63,260 nt of DNA from JAEUUM01 sp038326165. Lineage in GTDB: Bacteria; Bacteroidota; Bacteroidia; Chitinophagales; Saprospiraceae. Under the pieces are notes generated by a model that saw only the letters and a program-made list of their open reading frames with translations, ran no database searches and was not told where the DNA came from. Below are positions 33,662-41,976 of this stretch, piece by piece. The stretch is taken from NCBI GenBank assembly GCA_038326165.1, contig JBBQJT010000015.1, forward strand, positions 1 through 63,260, read 5' to 3'. A program made the translations under genes and the position numbers. Position 1 is the first letter of the stretch; every line of letters starts with the position of its first letter.

Positions 33662-35677
33662 TTACCAGATGGAAATTCGATCTTCTATTTTACGATACAT
33701 CTTGTTGTCCATTTTTACATCAAAGGCATTGTACCAGGGTGTAAAATTACTCAATGCACCATTGATTCTGAATTCTTCAGGAGAATGCACATCTGTATTA
33801 ATTCGATTCATTTGAAACTTGACTGTGTTTTTTGAACGCCAAATTTGTCCCCAGCCGAAGAAAAATCTTTGGTCGGGAGTAAATCCATCTATCAAATCAG
33901 TTCCTTTTCCTTGAGCGGTTTGTTTGAAGGCATCATATGCAATTGCTATTCCTCCAATATCTGCGATGTTCTCCCCAAGTGTCAGGTCGCCTTTAACATG
34001 GACAGTATCAAAAACCGTAAATGCACTGTATTGAAGAATTATCTTATCAGCTTTAACCTTGTAATTATCTGCATCTTGCTTCGTCCACCAATCGCCAAGA
34101 TTACCTGAAGCATCATACAATCTTCCCTGATCATCAAATCCATGTGTCATTTCATGACCAATTACTGCACCAATTGCGCCATAATTGACTGCATCATCTG
34201 CTTCAATGTCAAAGAAAGGAGGTTGAAGAATTCCAGCAGGAAAAGCAATTTCGTTGGTTTGAGGATTGTAGTATGCGTTTACAATTGCAGGAGACATCAA
34301 CCATTCATTTTTATCTACTGGTTTTTGTAATTTTGCAATCATCTCCATATATGAAAACATGTTTCCATTTATGACATTTTGGATAAAACCTGTTCTGGTT
34401 ACCTGCAATTTGGTGTAGTCCTTCCAAATGTCTGGATATCCTATCTTTAACAGCATCCCATTAAGTTTGGTAATGGCCTTGTCTTTGGTTACTGAATCCA
34501 TCCAATCAGCTTGTTTGATTCTCACTTCATAGGCAGCTTGAAGGTTTTTTACCAATTCTAGCATTTTCGTTTTTGCGGCAGCAGGGAAATATTTCTCAAC
34601 GTAAACTTGACCAATAAGCTCTCCTAATTTACCATTTACGAGATTGACCATTCTCTTACCTCTTTCTTGTTGTTTTTTCTGTCCACTGAATTCTTTGGAA
34701 AAATTGAAAGCAACAGTCTGAAAACGCTTACTCAAATAAGGAGCTAAACCATTAATATATTCCAATTTCAAGTAATCCTTCAAAGTTTGAAGAGATGTTT
34801 TGGCCAAAATTGTATTCAAAGACTTGTAGAATTCTGGCTGACCCATCAAGAATGTATCCTCTTGTATTCTCAGGTTTGTCTGAATATTATCGAATCCAAG
34901 ATTAGGAATCATTTTTGCTAATTGAGAAGCCGTGAATTTATTATAATTCGCTTCAGGATCTCGTAGTTCAATATTATTTTTCGATACTTTAGCTAATTCT
35001 GTTTCAAATTCAAAAATTGCTTTTGAAGTTTGTCCAGCTTTCGCCTTATCGTAGCCAATATATTCAAACAACTTGCTTATGTAGTTCTTGTATTCTACAC
35101 GGATTTTTTCTTTGTTGGCGTCGTTGTCAAAGTAATAACCTTTTTCAGGTAAGCCTAATGATGCTTGTCCAAACTGTGCGATCACTTTTTCACTATTCTT
35201 ATCATCTTGGTAAGCGTAAAATCCAAATAATGGGTCAAAACCTAGGGTGTGCATAATCGAAGCCTCTTTGATAATGCCTTTTAAATCTTTGATAACATCA
35301 ACACGGCCAAAATATTTTTTGACAGGATCGAAGTCCAATCTTTCAATTGTATTTGTATCCATCGCTGAAAAATAAAAATCACCAATCTTTTGTTGAGGTG
35401 AGCCAATTTCGCTTGCAGCTTTTGCAGCTTCCTCCATAATCAAACGCAGCTTCTTGTTGTTTTCTTCATTCAAGGTGATAAAAGAACCCCAACGAGACTG
35501 GTCTCCAGGTATTTCTGTTGTTCGCAACCAAGTTCCGTTGATGTACTGGTTAAAATCATCGCCTGGCTTGAAGGATTTATCCATTCCTGTGTAATCAAAT
35601 CCCTTGGATTGTGCAATCAAAGAAATCGAAGAACCAATAATCACACTAGCCAAAAGTGCTAATCTAAATCTGATCAT
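33662..35677 (-). CDS. M13-family zinc metallopeptidase (neprilysin/PepO-like)
   Basis: A 671-residue exported endopeptidase with signal peptide (1-22). M13 signatures are all present: N-AYYNPQTNEIAFPAGILQPPFF, the zinc motif HEMTH in IGHEMTHGFDDQGR (~508), the third ligand Glu in GENIADIGG, and a C-terminal FNPWYNAFDV-like segment (FTPWYNAFDVK). These enzymes degrade oligopeptides in the periplasm. Transcribed singly, with a canonical -7 box 23 nt upstream. Confidence 0.94.
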   Translation of the reverse strand: MIRFRLALLASVIIGSSISLIAQSKGFDYTGMDKSFKPGDDFNQYINGTWLRTTEIPGDQSRWGSFITLNEENNKKLRLIMEEAAKAASEIGSPQQKIGDFYFSAMDTNTIERLDFDPVKKYFGRVDVIKDLKGIIKEASIMHTLGFDPLFGFYAYQDDKNSEKVIAQFGQASLGLPEKGYYFDNDANKEKIRVEYKNYISKLFEYIGYDKAKAGQTSKAIFEFETELAKVSKNNIELRDPEANYNKFTASQLAKMIPNLGFDNIQTNLRIQEDTFLMGQPEFYKSLNTILAKTSLQTLKDYLKLEYINGLAPYLSKRFQTVAFNFSKEFSGQKKQQERGKRMVNLVNGKLGELIGQVYVEKYFPAAAKTKMLELVKNLQAAYEVRIKQADWMDSVTKDKAITKLNGMLLKIGYPDIWKDYTKLQVTRTGFIQNVINGNMFSYMEMIAKLQKPVDKNEWLMSPAIVNAYYNPQTNEIAFPAGILQPPFFDIEADDAVNYGAIGAVIGHEMTHGFDDQGRLYDASGNLGDWWTKQDADNYKVKADKIILQYSAFTVFDTVHVKGDLTLGENIADIGGIAIAYDAFKQTAQGKGTDLIDGFTPDQRFFFGWGQIWRSKNTVKFQMNRINTDVHSPEEFRINGALSNFTPWYNAFDVKMDNKMYRKIEDRISIW

Positions 35678-35700
35678 AATTTACTTTTAAAAATTTTGTA

Positions 35701-35708
35701 CAAATATA
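35701..35708 (-). promoter_or_regulatory. TAnnTTTG -7 box upstream of the M13 peptidase
   Basis: TATATTTG on the minus strand lies 23 nt before the start at 35677. Confidence 0.5.
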
Positions 35709-35770
35709 AATCCATTGAGGCATTAAAACCTGAATATCCGACTATTTGCTGAATCAATCAGATCAAAGCA

Positions 35771-37000
35771 CTACCATTTAAGTTTTCTGATGGCTGGTAT
35801 ATATCGGTATGTAACTACAACGGATAAGGAGGTCATTATTGCACCAAAAATGACAGACGGTACCAAGCCCATAATTTTTGCCGCAAATCCTGATTCAAAG
35901 CTTCCCAATTCATTGCTCGATGATATAAATATTCCTTCTACGGCTGATACTCGTCCACGCATATCATCTGGCACATACATCTGCATAATAGTATGCCGAA
36001 TGAAAACACTAACATTATCCGCAGAGCCACTCAGTGCCATCATTGCCACGGAAAAAATAAAGTTGGTCGAAATGCCAAAAAGAAAATTGGTGAGTCCAAA
36101 CAAAAGTACTGAAGTAAGTAGGGTTATTCCTACTTTGCCTTTCAATGGCTTGGACGCTATTATCAAGCCTGATATTAAAGAGCCTGCAAAAGGTGCTGCT
36201 CGAAGTATCCCAAGCCCTGTAGCATTTATGTGCAATATTTCAGCTGCAAAGACAGGTAGAACTGCCACTACTCCTCCAAATAAAACGGCGAAAAGATCCA
36301 ATGATATTGCTCCAAATACTACTTTATTACTAAAAACAAATTTTATCCCAGAGGACAAGCTGGCAAATAAATTCTCTTTGATTTGGTTGACCACAATCCC
36401 TTTTTCACGAATGAGTATCACGCAAATTATTGCAATCACGTAAATTAAGCAAGCCAATAAGTAACAATTTGAAACTCCAAGTGGATCATAAAGGATACCA
36501 GCCAATGCAGGTCCAGTAATTGCAGCAAAATACCAGGTATTCACATTCCATGCAATGCTGTTCTGAATATCGTCGCCTTTAATAATATTTGCTCGTAATG
36601 CGGAGTTTGCTGGAAATAAGAAGGCTCTGGCCACTCCAGTGATGGCGTTAATCAGGTAAATAGGCCACACAATCTTTTTTATACCACCGACCAACTCATA
36701 GTGTGACAAAAAATACAAACTGACAAAACAAGACAACAAAAGCAATTGAGAAACCAATATGATCTTCTTTCTTGAAATTCGATCGGCGAAATGACCACCA
36801 AACAAGGTTGAAGCCATAAATGGAAGAACTTCAAAAAGCCCAATAAGTCCTAACGCTAAAGGATCTTTGGTAATAGCATAAACCTGCCATGCCATGAGCG
36901 TGGACACCATTTGAGCTCCAAAAGTGCTAAAAAATCTTACCCCAAGGAAATACTTGAAGTCCCTATTCTGAAGTGCCGAAAATAGTTGCTTTCCTGCCAT
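35771..37000 (-). CDS. MFS exporter, EntS-like
   Basis: A 409-residue membrane protein with about 12 transmembrane helices. It opens with FSALQNRDFKYFLGVRFFS and contains the MFS loop 2-3 motif GGHFADRISRKKIIL (~68-82) and a C-terminal-half DMRGRVSAVEGIF. This is the MFS_3 / enterobactin-exporter-like group that usually exports small molecules; the cargo is unknown. The ATG at 37000 is preferred over an in-frame TTG at 37015. A near-match -7 box (TTTCTTTG) sits 4 nt before this ATG. Confidence 0.83.
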   Translation of the reverse strand: MAGKQLFSALQNRDFKYFLGVRFFSTFGAQMVSTLMAWQVYAITKDPLALGLIGLFEVLPFMASTLFGGHFADRISRKKIILVSQLLLLSCFVSLYFLSHYELVGGIKKIVWPIYLINAITGVARAFLFPANSALRANIIKGDDIQNSIAWNVNTWYFAAITGPALAGILYDPLGVSNCYLLACLIYVIAIICVILIREKGIVVNQIKENLFASLSSGIKFVFSNKVVFGAISLDLFAVLFGGVVAVLPVFAAEILHINATGLGILRAAPFAGSLISGLIIASKPLKGKVGITLLTSVLLFGLTNFLFGISTNFIFSVAMMALSGSADNVSVFIRHTIMQMYVPDDMRGRVSAVEGIFISSSNELGSFESGFAAKIMGLVPSVIFGAIMTSLSVVVTYRYIPAIRKLKW

Positions 37001-37128
37001 AATGCAAAGAAACAAACTTTAATGCTTTTGGGTCGAAGCGAAAGTGTTTCCTTTCAATTTGAAGAGATCGTTTTAACCCAAATTCAGCCTTAGACGCTAA
37101 ATCGACGAAATTTTTGCTTGTTCCAAAA

Positions 37129-37258
37129 ATTTGTTGGGTCTGACGACTCCTATAATCCCATCAGACTCGTAGGAGGTAAGACCTCAACAAAATCAGATAT
37201 TTTCATCGCCCCAAAGGTTAAAATCAGGTTTTGGATCACGTGTATATATTTGTTGGGT
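37129..37258. repeat. Structured intergenic element: block-swapped inverted repeats within an 11-nt direct repeat
   Basis: This lies in the 320-nt gap between the MFS and DUF2130 genes. The 11-mer ATTTGTTGGGT occurs at 37129-37139 and again at 37248-37258. Just inside, the left arm GTCTGA-CGA-CTCCTA (138-152 of this kilobase) and right arm TCAGAC-TCG-TAGGAG (161-175) contain each other's complements in unswapped order, so the two stems cross as an H-type pseudoknot. Alternatively, GGTCT/AGACC (37137-37141 / 37179-37183) plus CTCCTA/TAGGAG forms a nested hairpin. No ORF of note occurs here. A dispersed repeat or structured RNA is an inference. Confidence 0.45.
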
Positions 37259-37297
37259 TTCTTTGTTCTTATGAAATATTATTTCTTGGATGCTTTG

Positions 37298-37305
37298 TAC
37301 TTTTG
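37298..37305 (+). promoter_or_regulatory. TAnnTTTG -7 box upstream of the DUF2130 gene
   Basis: TACTTTTG lies 15 nt before the ATG at 37321 and supports that start rather than the longer reading frame from 37231. Confidence 0.5.
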
Positions 37306-37320
37306 CTAAAATTGATAATT

Positions 37321-38589
37321 ATGTCTGATTCAAGTAAAATCAAATGTCCCAATTGTGGAAATGTAATCAATGTTCAAAATATTCTTGCTCATCAACTTGA
37401 AGAAGATATCAAACAGAAGTATCAATCTCAACTGGATGTCGAAAAAAAGAGATTTGAGCAAGAACAAATAAAGCTGAGTCAGGATATTTCTAATTTTGAA
37501 TTGAAGAAAAAGCAGGAGAATGAGCTATTTCAAGAAAGATTAGACAAGCAACTCAAAGAAGAACGTATCTCTATTGAAACCAAAATAAAAGCCAAACTTG
37601 CCGAAGAACAGTCTGATCAATTTCAAGCCCTGCAAAAGGAACTTAATGAAAAGTCCGAAAAAATTAAAGAATTGAATAGGACCAAAGCTGAAATTGAAAC
37701 TTTAAAACGCGAGAAATCTGAGCTGAGAGAAGCTGTAGAAGCTGAATCTCAAAAGCGCCTCAACGATATTCTGTCAACCGAAAAAGAAAAGATTAAGAAA
37801 TCTGAAGAAGATAAAAATGAGCTTCGATTCAAAGAACTGCAAAAGCAGTTTGAAGATCAAAAACGACTTACTGAAGAAATGAAGCGAAAGCAGGACCAAG
37901 GATCCATGCAACTTCAAGGTGAAATATTGGAGCTTGCTGTAGAAGAATGGTTGGTTAATCAGTTTCCTCTGGACACAATTGAGGAAATTAAGAAAGGTGC
38001 GAGGGGAGGAGATTGTATCCAAATCGTGAATACCCGAAGTCGGCAAAATTGTGGAACTATATATTACGAAAGCAAGAGAACTAAAGATTTTCAAGCTATC
38101 TGGATAGAAAAATTTAAAGCTGATATGCGTGAAAAGAATGCAGATATTGGTGTTTTGGTAACTGAAGCGATGCCCGCAGATTTAAGAAGGCTGGGACTAA
38201 AAGACGGCATTTGGATTTGCACATATGATGAATTCAAAGGACTTTGTACTGTTTTGCGTGAATCGATTATACAATTGAGCATTGTAGCAAGCACACAGGA
38301 AAATAGGGGAGACAAAATGCACATGCTGTATGATTTTTTAACCAGCAACACTTTCCGTATGCAGGTCGAAGCAATAGTGGAGGGCTTTTCTTCAATGAAA
38401 GAAGGCATGGAATATGAAAAACGAGCAATGCAGCGCATTTGGAAAGAACGCGAAAAACAGCTTGAAAAAGTAATCACCAATACCATAGACTTTTACGGTT
38501 CCATAAAAGGAATTGCTGGAAATGCAGTGCAGTCTGTTAAAGCATTGGAATTACCGGATGCTTTCAAAGAGGATGAGCCACTTGATTGA
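37321..38589 (+). CDS. DUF2130 protein: coiled coil plus nuclease-like domain
   Basis: A 422-residue cytosolic protein. A CxxC knuckle (Cys9, Cys12; CPNCGN) opens the protein. Residues ~25-195 are a long, highly charged coiled coil. Residues ~198-300 form the DUF2130 core: GEILELAVEEWL, KKGARGGDCIQIV and IYYESKRTKDF, in which Glu204, Asp231 and Glu250-x-Lys252 reproduce a PD-(D/E)XK nuclease pattern. The rest is helical. No function is established for DUF2130; a DNA-processing or repair role is inferred from the nuclease-like motif. The ATG is chosen by the -7 box and the conserved CPNCG start. Confidence 0.83.
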   Translation: MSDSSKIKCPNCGNVINVQNILAHQLEEDIKQKYQSQLDVEKKRFEQEQIKLSQDISNFELKKKQENELFQERLDKQLKEERISIETKIKAKLAEEQSDQFQALQKELNEKSEKIKELNRTKAEIETLKREKSELREAVEAESQKRLNDILSTEKEKIKKSEEDKNELRFKELQKQFEDQKRLTEEMKRKQDQGSMQLQGEILELAVEEWLVNQFPLDTIEEIKKGARGGDCIQIVNTRSRQNCGTIYYESKRTKDFQAIWIEKFKADMREKNADIGVLVTEAMPADLRRLGLKDGIWICTYDEFKGLCTVLRESIIQLSIVASTQENRGDKMHMLYDFLTSNTFRMQVEAIVEGFSSMKEGMEYEKRAMQRIWKEREKQLEKVITNTIDFYGSIKGIAGNAVQSVKALELPDAFKEDEPLD

Positions 38590-38608
38590 TAAGCGTAGGT
38601 AATGTTTT

Positions 38609-40174
38609 TTATTTTTCAACTCTTTGCAAGTCCAAATCGTGAAAGTCGAAACTAAAGTCAATATTTGGTGAAATTCCTTTCATTTTTATGCTTTGTGCCT
38701 TTCCCTTTTCATCTAAAGTGCACATTGCAAATGCATCACAGTTCATGGCTGTGTATTCCCATTTAATCGCAAATGTATTTGCATTGTAATAAAGCATAGG
38801 GCCATTCAATTTTGGAGATCGGTAAGATTTTATCCAAAGTTGGTTTTCTTTCATGAAGACTTCCATTTTGCCAAACCATTTGTCTTCATATATTCCAATA
38901 TAGTCTTCGTTGGGTATCTTTATATTTTTTGAAGACTCTACTTTTTTCCAAGTAGCTTGGGTAACTTCATCGCCTTTTTCTTTATTTTTAGTAAAATACG
39001 TTGCATATTTATCAACCCAACCAAAATCATCCAATCCCAAATAACTATCGATTAAAGTGTTTGAGATTGCACGTAATAGTCCACCACCTCCGCTCTCAGT
39101 ATTTGTCAATATTACAATGCCCAGGTTCATATCGGGTACCATCGTAACAATTGATAACATGCCTGGGAGCCCACCTGTATGTGAAACACTCAGATTTCCT
39201 TTCATGTCTGAAAGATTCCATCCCAACCCATAGCCGTTGAAATGAGAATTGTATCTTGGAAATGTACTGGTTTCTTCAACAGTATGAAGGCGCCACATTT
39301 CACGCTGATTTTTCATTGAAAACAAGCTGGATTTTAATTCATGACCATATTTTCCATTGTTGAGTTGAACCAATATCCATTTTGTCATATCAGCTACATT
39401 TGAATATATGCCACCTGCGGCACTACCAATTCCTACGTCATAGGCATCAATAGTTTTTATCATTCCGGATTCTGTTGAATGAGGAATGGCAAGGTTGTTT
39501 CTATCGGTCAACAGACTTCCAACAAATGTTCGATTCATCTGTAATGGTACGATAATTCTTTTTTGAGCAAATAATTCATAGCTGATTCCGCTGACACGAG
39601 CAATTATTTCACCTGCTACGATGTAGAGTAGATTGTCATAATCGAACTGTGTGCGGAAAGCTGATTTTTGTTTGAAGTGCTGAAAGCTTGTGACCACATC
39701 TTTAACTGTAAAATTTGAGCCATCAGGAAAAAACATCAGGTCACCTACACCTAACCCAAGTCCACTTCGGTGCGTTAACAAATCCTGAATGTTGAAGTTT
39801 TCGGTTATGTAATCGTTGTACATCTTGAATTCTGGAATATAGTCTTTGACCTTATCTGTCCATTTTAGCCTGCCCTCATCCTCCAAAATAGCCAAAGCGG
39901 CAGAGGTAAAAGCCTTGGTGTTGGATGCTATTTGAAAGTTGGTGTATTCATTTACTGGTTTGCTTGTAGCAACAGAAGCTATGCCGTATCCTCTCTGGTG
40001 AATTACCTTGCCGTCTTTAACTACAGCAACTGCAACTCCTGCTACTTGAAATTTTTTCAACGCATCTGTGACCAAAGAGTCGATTACTTTTGGGGCAATT
40101 TGCGAAAAGGCTCCATTCCCAAAAATAAAAGAAAAGATCGCCACAAACAAGAGGATTTTTGTATTTTTTAGCAT
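38609..40174 (-). CDS. Class C beta-lactamase-like serine hydrolase with C-terminal DUF3471-like domain
   Basis: A 521-residue exported protein with signal peptide (1-24, ending FSQ). The serine-beta-lactamase/DD-peptidase fold has SxxK at Ser84-Lys87 (ASNTKAF), a YxN motif (DYDN, ~170) and HTGG (~335, equivalent to KTG). Residues ~415-521 form a beta-rich DUF3471-type tail (YIGIYEDKWFGKMEVF). Such proteins include esterases, D-aminopeptidases and peptidoglycan hydrolases; beta-lactamase activity should not be assumed. Confidence 0.88.
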   Translation of the reverse strand: MLKNTKILLFVAIFSFIFGNGAFSQIAPKVIDSLVTDALKKFQVAGVAVAVVKDGKVIHQRGYGIASVATSKPVNEYTNFQIASNTKAFTSAALAILEDEGRLKWTDKVKDYIPEFKMYNDYITENFNIQDLLTHRSGLGLGVGDLMFFPDGSNFTVKDVVTSFQHFKQKSAFRTQFDYDNLLYIVAGEIIARVSGISYELFAQKRIIVPLQMNRTFVGSLLTDRNNLAIPHSTESGMIKTIDAYDVGIGSAAGGIYSNVADMTKWILVQLNNGKYGHELKSSLFSMKNQREMWRLHTVEETSTFPRYNSHFNGYGLGWNLSDMKGNLSVSHTGGLPGMLSIVTMVPDMNLGIVILTNTESGGGGLLRAISNTLIDSYLGLDDFGWVDKYATYFTKNKEKGDEVTQATWKKVESSKNIKIPNEDYIGIYEDKWFGKMEVFMKENQLWIKSYRSPKLNGPMLYYNANTFAIKWEYTAMNCDAFAMCTLDEKGKAQSIKMKGISPNIDFSFDFHDLDLQRVEK

Positions 40175-40303
40175 GTTTTAGAGATTTACCAAGATTTTAT
40201 TTGATTCGTATAAAATGGAAAGCACTGTAAATTAAGGGGTTTATTTTAATCTATTGCTAGACTTATGAAATTTAATAGTCTTCTGGCGTTAAAACCATGT
40301 ATC

Positions 40304-40656
40304 TTAAATACCCTGCCCAAAAGTCTGTAAATTGTTATCAAGGACAATTTCGGAAAATTTCTTTCGTCCCTAGGGTTTTGATTCAATAGGGCATTGGAGT
40401 GTATGTTTATTTTTTTATCGAACGTAGATTGGTAAAGCCTTTCAATATCATCTGTCCGAATATAAACCTAGCTATAATTGTTTGGGACAAGTGCTTTGAA
40501 TTCAAAAAAATGAATTTCAATATTGTCTTTTTCTACCATGAGGTAACTATCAAATTCCCCATTGCCAAATACTATAAATCCAGGTTTGTTTAGATAGTAT
40601 TCCTTGTGATTACTTTTATTTCACATCCGCAATTTAAAGATGATATTGGTCAGCAT
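40304..40656 (-). pseudogene. Decayed VOC-family (glyoxalase/bleomycin-resistance-like) gene
   Basis: Reading the minus strand from an ATG at 40656 gives a recognisable VOC protein of about 117 codons interrupted by stops. Recognisable segments are NKSNHKEYYLNKPGF, FDSYLMVEKDNIEIHFFEF, VYIRTDDIERLYQ, INIHSNALLNQ and DNNLQTFGQGI. Three in-frame stops replace expected residues: TGA after LRM (an Arg position), TAG between NNYS and VYIRTDD (a Gln position), and TAG in the KPWG motif (a Trp position). A -1 shift occurs just before that last stop. Intact relatives are bleomycin-resistance-like binding proteins. Only point lesions are present, so decay appears recent. Confidence 0.85.
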
Positions 40657-40670
40657 ATTTTTCTAAGGCT

Positions 40671-40814
40671 TTAGTTAAAATTATTAGGATTTTTCAGAAT
40701 TAAATCGCTGCGAAAATTAGCCAGAACCTCAATGACATCTCGTGCTAGTACTTTGGTATTTTGACCGGATAGTAAATTGGGCAATAAAAGCAATAAGGAT
40801 ATTATTCTTAGCAT
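40671..40814 (-). CDS. Possible 47-residue secreted peptide, or truncated gene remnant
   Basis: An ATG at 40814 opens a 47-codon frame: a strong signal-peptide-like N-terminus (MLRIISLLLLLPNLLSGQ) and 29 further residues (VLARDVIEVLANFRSDLI). It lies between the S4-domain gene (25 nt upstream) and the VOC pseudogene. I recognise no family. Its position beside a decaying gene makes a truncated remnant at least as likely as a functional peptide. Confidence 0.3.
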   Translation of the reverse strand: MLRIISLLLLLPNLLSGQNTKVLARDVIEVLANFRSDLILKNPNNFN

Positions 40815-40839
40815 GATTTGATTTAGAGAGTAGCTAAAA

Positions 40840-41232
40840 TTAATCAATTTCTTTGAATCCGTCAATTGATCTGCGGTCTTTCTTGGTTGGTCTACCAATT
40901 CCCTTATCTCGGAATTCTCCTTTTTTGCCTGCCAAAAACCAGGCTTCAAATTTGATCATCTCTTCAGGGGGTGTTAAGTCACGATAGCATGTGATAGCAA
41001 TGGGAGCACCAACGCGCTTTTCAATCGTTTCCAGAACTTCAAAGGTAAAGTTGAAGCCATTCTTCTTTACCATAATATGATCCCCGATTTTAGTCATGTA
41101 GGAGGCTTTCACACTCTCTCCGGCTACTTTGACTTGACCAGATTTACAGGCATCGGTCGATAAGCTTCTGCTCTTGAATAGTCTAATGGCCCAGAGCCAC
41201 TTGTCTATCCTTACTTTAAGGTTTGACGACAT
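40840..41232 (-). CDS. S4-domain RNA-binding protein, Hsp15/HslR-like
   Basis: A 130-residue protein with an S4 domain at residues ~6-60 (VRIDKWLWAIRLFKSRSLSTDACKSGQVKV is the family pattern, read in two parts) and a basic C-terminal tail (GKKGEFRDKGIGRPTKKDRR). Hsp15 binds free 50S subunits carrying nascent chains and helps recycle stalled ribosomes. Its start overlaps the ppk2 gene by 17 nt, indicating an operon. Confidence 0.88.
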   Translation of the reverse strand: MSSNLKVRIDKWLWAIRLFKSRSLSTDACKSGQVKVAGESVKASYMTKIGDHIMVKKNGFNFTFEVLETIEKRVGAPIAITCYRDLTPPEEMIKFEAWFLAGKKGEFRDKGIGRPTKKDRRSIDGFKEID

Positions 41233-41965
41233 TGTCCAAAAATGGTAGTTTAGGCTTAAGCTCTAGCAGTGCTTTATGCGTAATTTCAGCAATAAGGTAA
41301 TCACGATACCATTTATTATCAACAGGTATTACATGCCAAGGTATCACAGATCTGTTGATTGCATCCTCGTAAGCCTCCATATAAGAATCCCAATGTTTGG
41401 ATTCTTCCCAATCAGTGGCGTTGTGTTTCCAATTCTTCTCAGGGTCATCAATTCGTTCTTGTAATTTCTTTTGTTGCACTTCATGGCTGATGTGTAAATA
41501 AAATTTCAAGATGGTAGTACTATTGTCTTTTTCCAATAAGGTTTCGAAGGCATTGATTGCGTCGATTCTGGAATTAACCCGATCTTCATCTATCCATCTA
41601 TGCACCCTTTGGATCAACACATCTTCATAATGTGAGCGATTGAATATCATGAAATATCCTTTTCGTGGGGCAATCTTGTGTATCCTCCATAAAAAGTCAT
41701 GCGCAAATTCTTCTTCCGTGGGTTTTTTGAATGCATAACTATCTGTTCCAGAAATCCCACATTCACCAAACACGTTGCGGGTGGCTCCGTCTTTTCCACT
41801 TGCATCCATACCCTGTATTATAACCAGCACAGCGTGCTTCTCTTCCGCGTAGATTATTCTTTGAAGTTGACCAATTTTTTTAGCCAATTCCAAGGTCTTC
41901 TTTTCTGCCAATTCTTCTGTGATTTCATTTGGAGGAAGGGTAGAGATGTCTTTTAGTTTGATCAT
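41216..41965 (-). CDS. Polyphosphate kinase 2 family protein
   Basis: A 249-residue P-loop kinase of the PPK2 family. Walker A is GMDASGKDG (~51-59); other hallmarks are FKKPTEEEFAHDFLWRIHK, FNRSHYEDVL (Walker B/lid region) and ERIDDPEKNWKH. PPK2 enzymes transfer phosphate between polyphosphate and nucleoside mono- or diphosphates. This is a single-domain form; direction and nucleotide specificity cannot be read directly. It is 11 nt after the DUF58 gene and overlaps the Hsp15-like gene. Confidence 0.92.
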   Translation of the reverse strand: MIKLKDISTLPPNEITEELAEKKTLELAKKIGQLQRIIYAEEKHAVLVIIQGMDASGKDGATRNVFGECGISGTDSYAFKKPTEEEFAHDFLWRIHKIAPRKGYFMIFNRSHYEDVLIQRVHRWIDEDRVNSRIDAINAFETLLEKDNSTTILKFYLHISHEVQQKKLQERIDDPEKNWKHNATDWEESKHWDSYMEAYEDAINRSVIPWHVIPVDNKWYRDYLIAEITHKALLELKPKLPFLDNVVKP

Positions 41966-41976
41966 AATTGTTGCAT

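Noticed and set aside
35790..36443. A 217-codon plus-strand ORF inside the MFS gene
   Set aside because: It is the mirror frame of a clear 12-helix transporter and its translation shows no domain or signal.
37129..37200. tRNA-like fold in the MFS-DUF2130 gap
   Set aside because: No T-loop GTTCRA or CCA-end pattern is present, and stem sizes do not fit a cloverleaf.
38609..40174. Beta-lactam resistance gene
   Set aside because: SxxK, YxN and HTG motifs are shared by many esterases and peptidases, and the C-terminal DUF3471-like domain favours the non-lactamase group.
40399..40593. A 64-codon plus-strand ORF in the gap after the beta-lactamase-like gene
   Set aside because: It is the antisense shadow of the VOC pseudogene, whose minus-strand reading gives recognisable family motifs.
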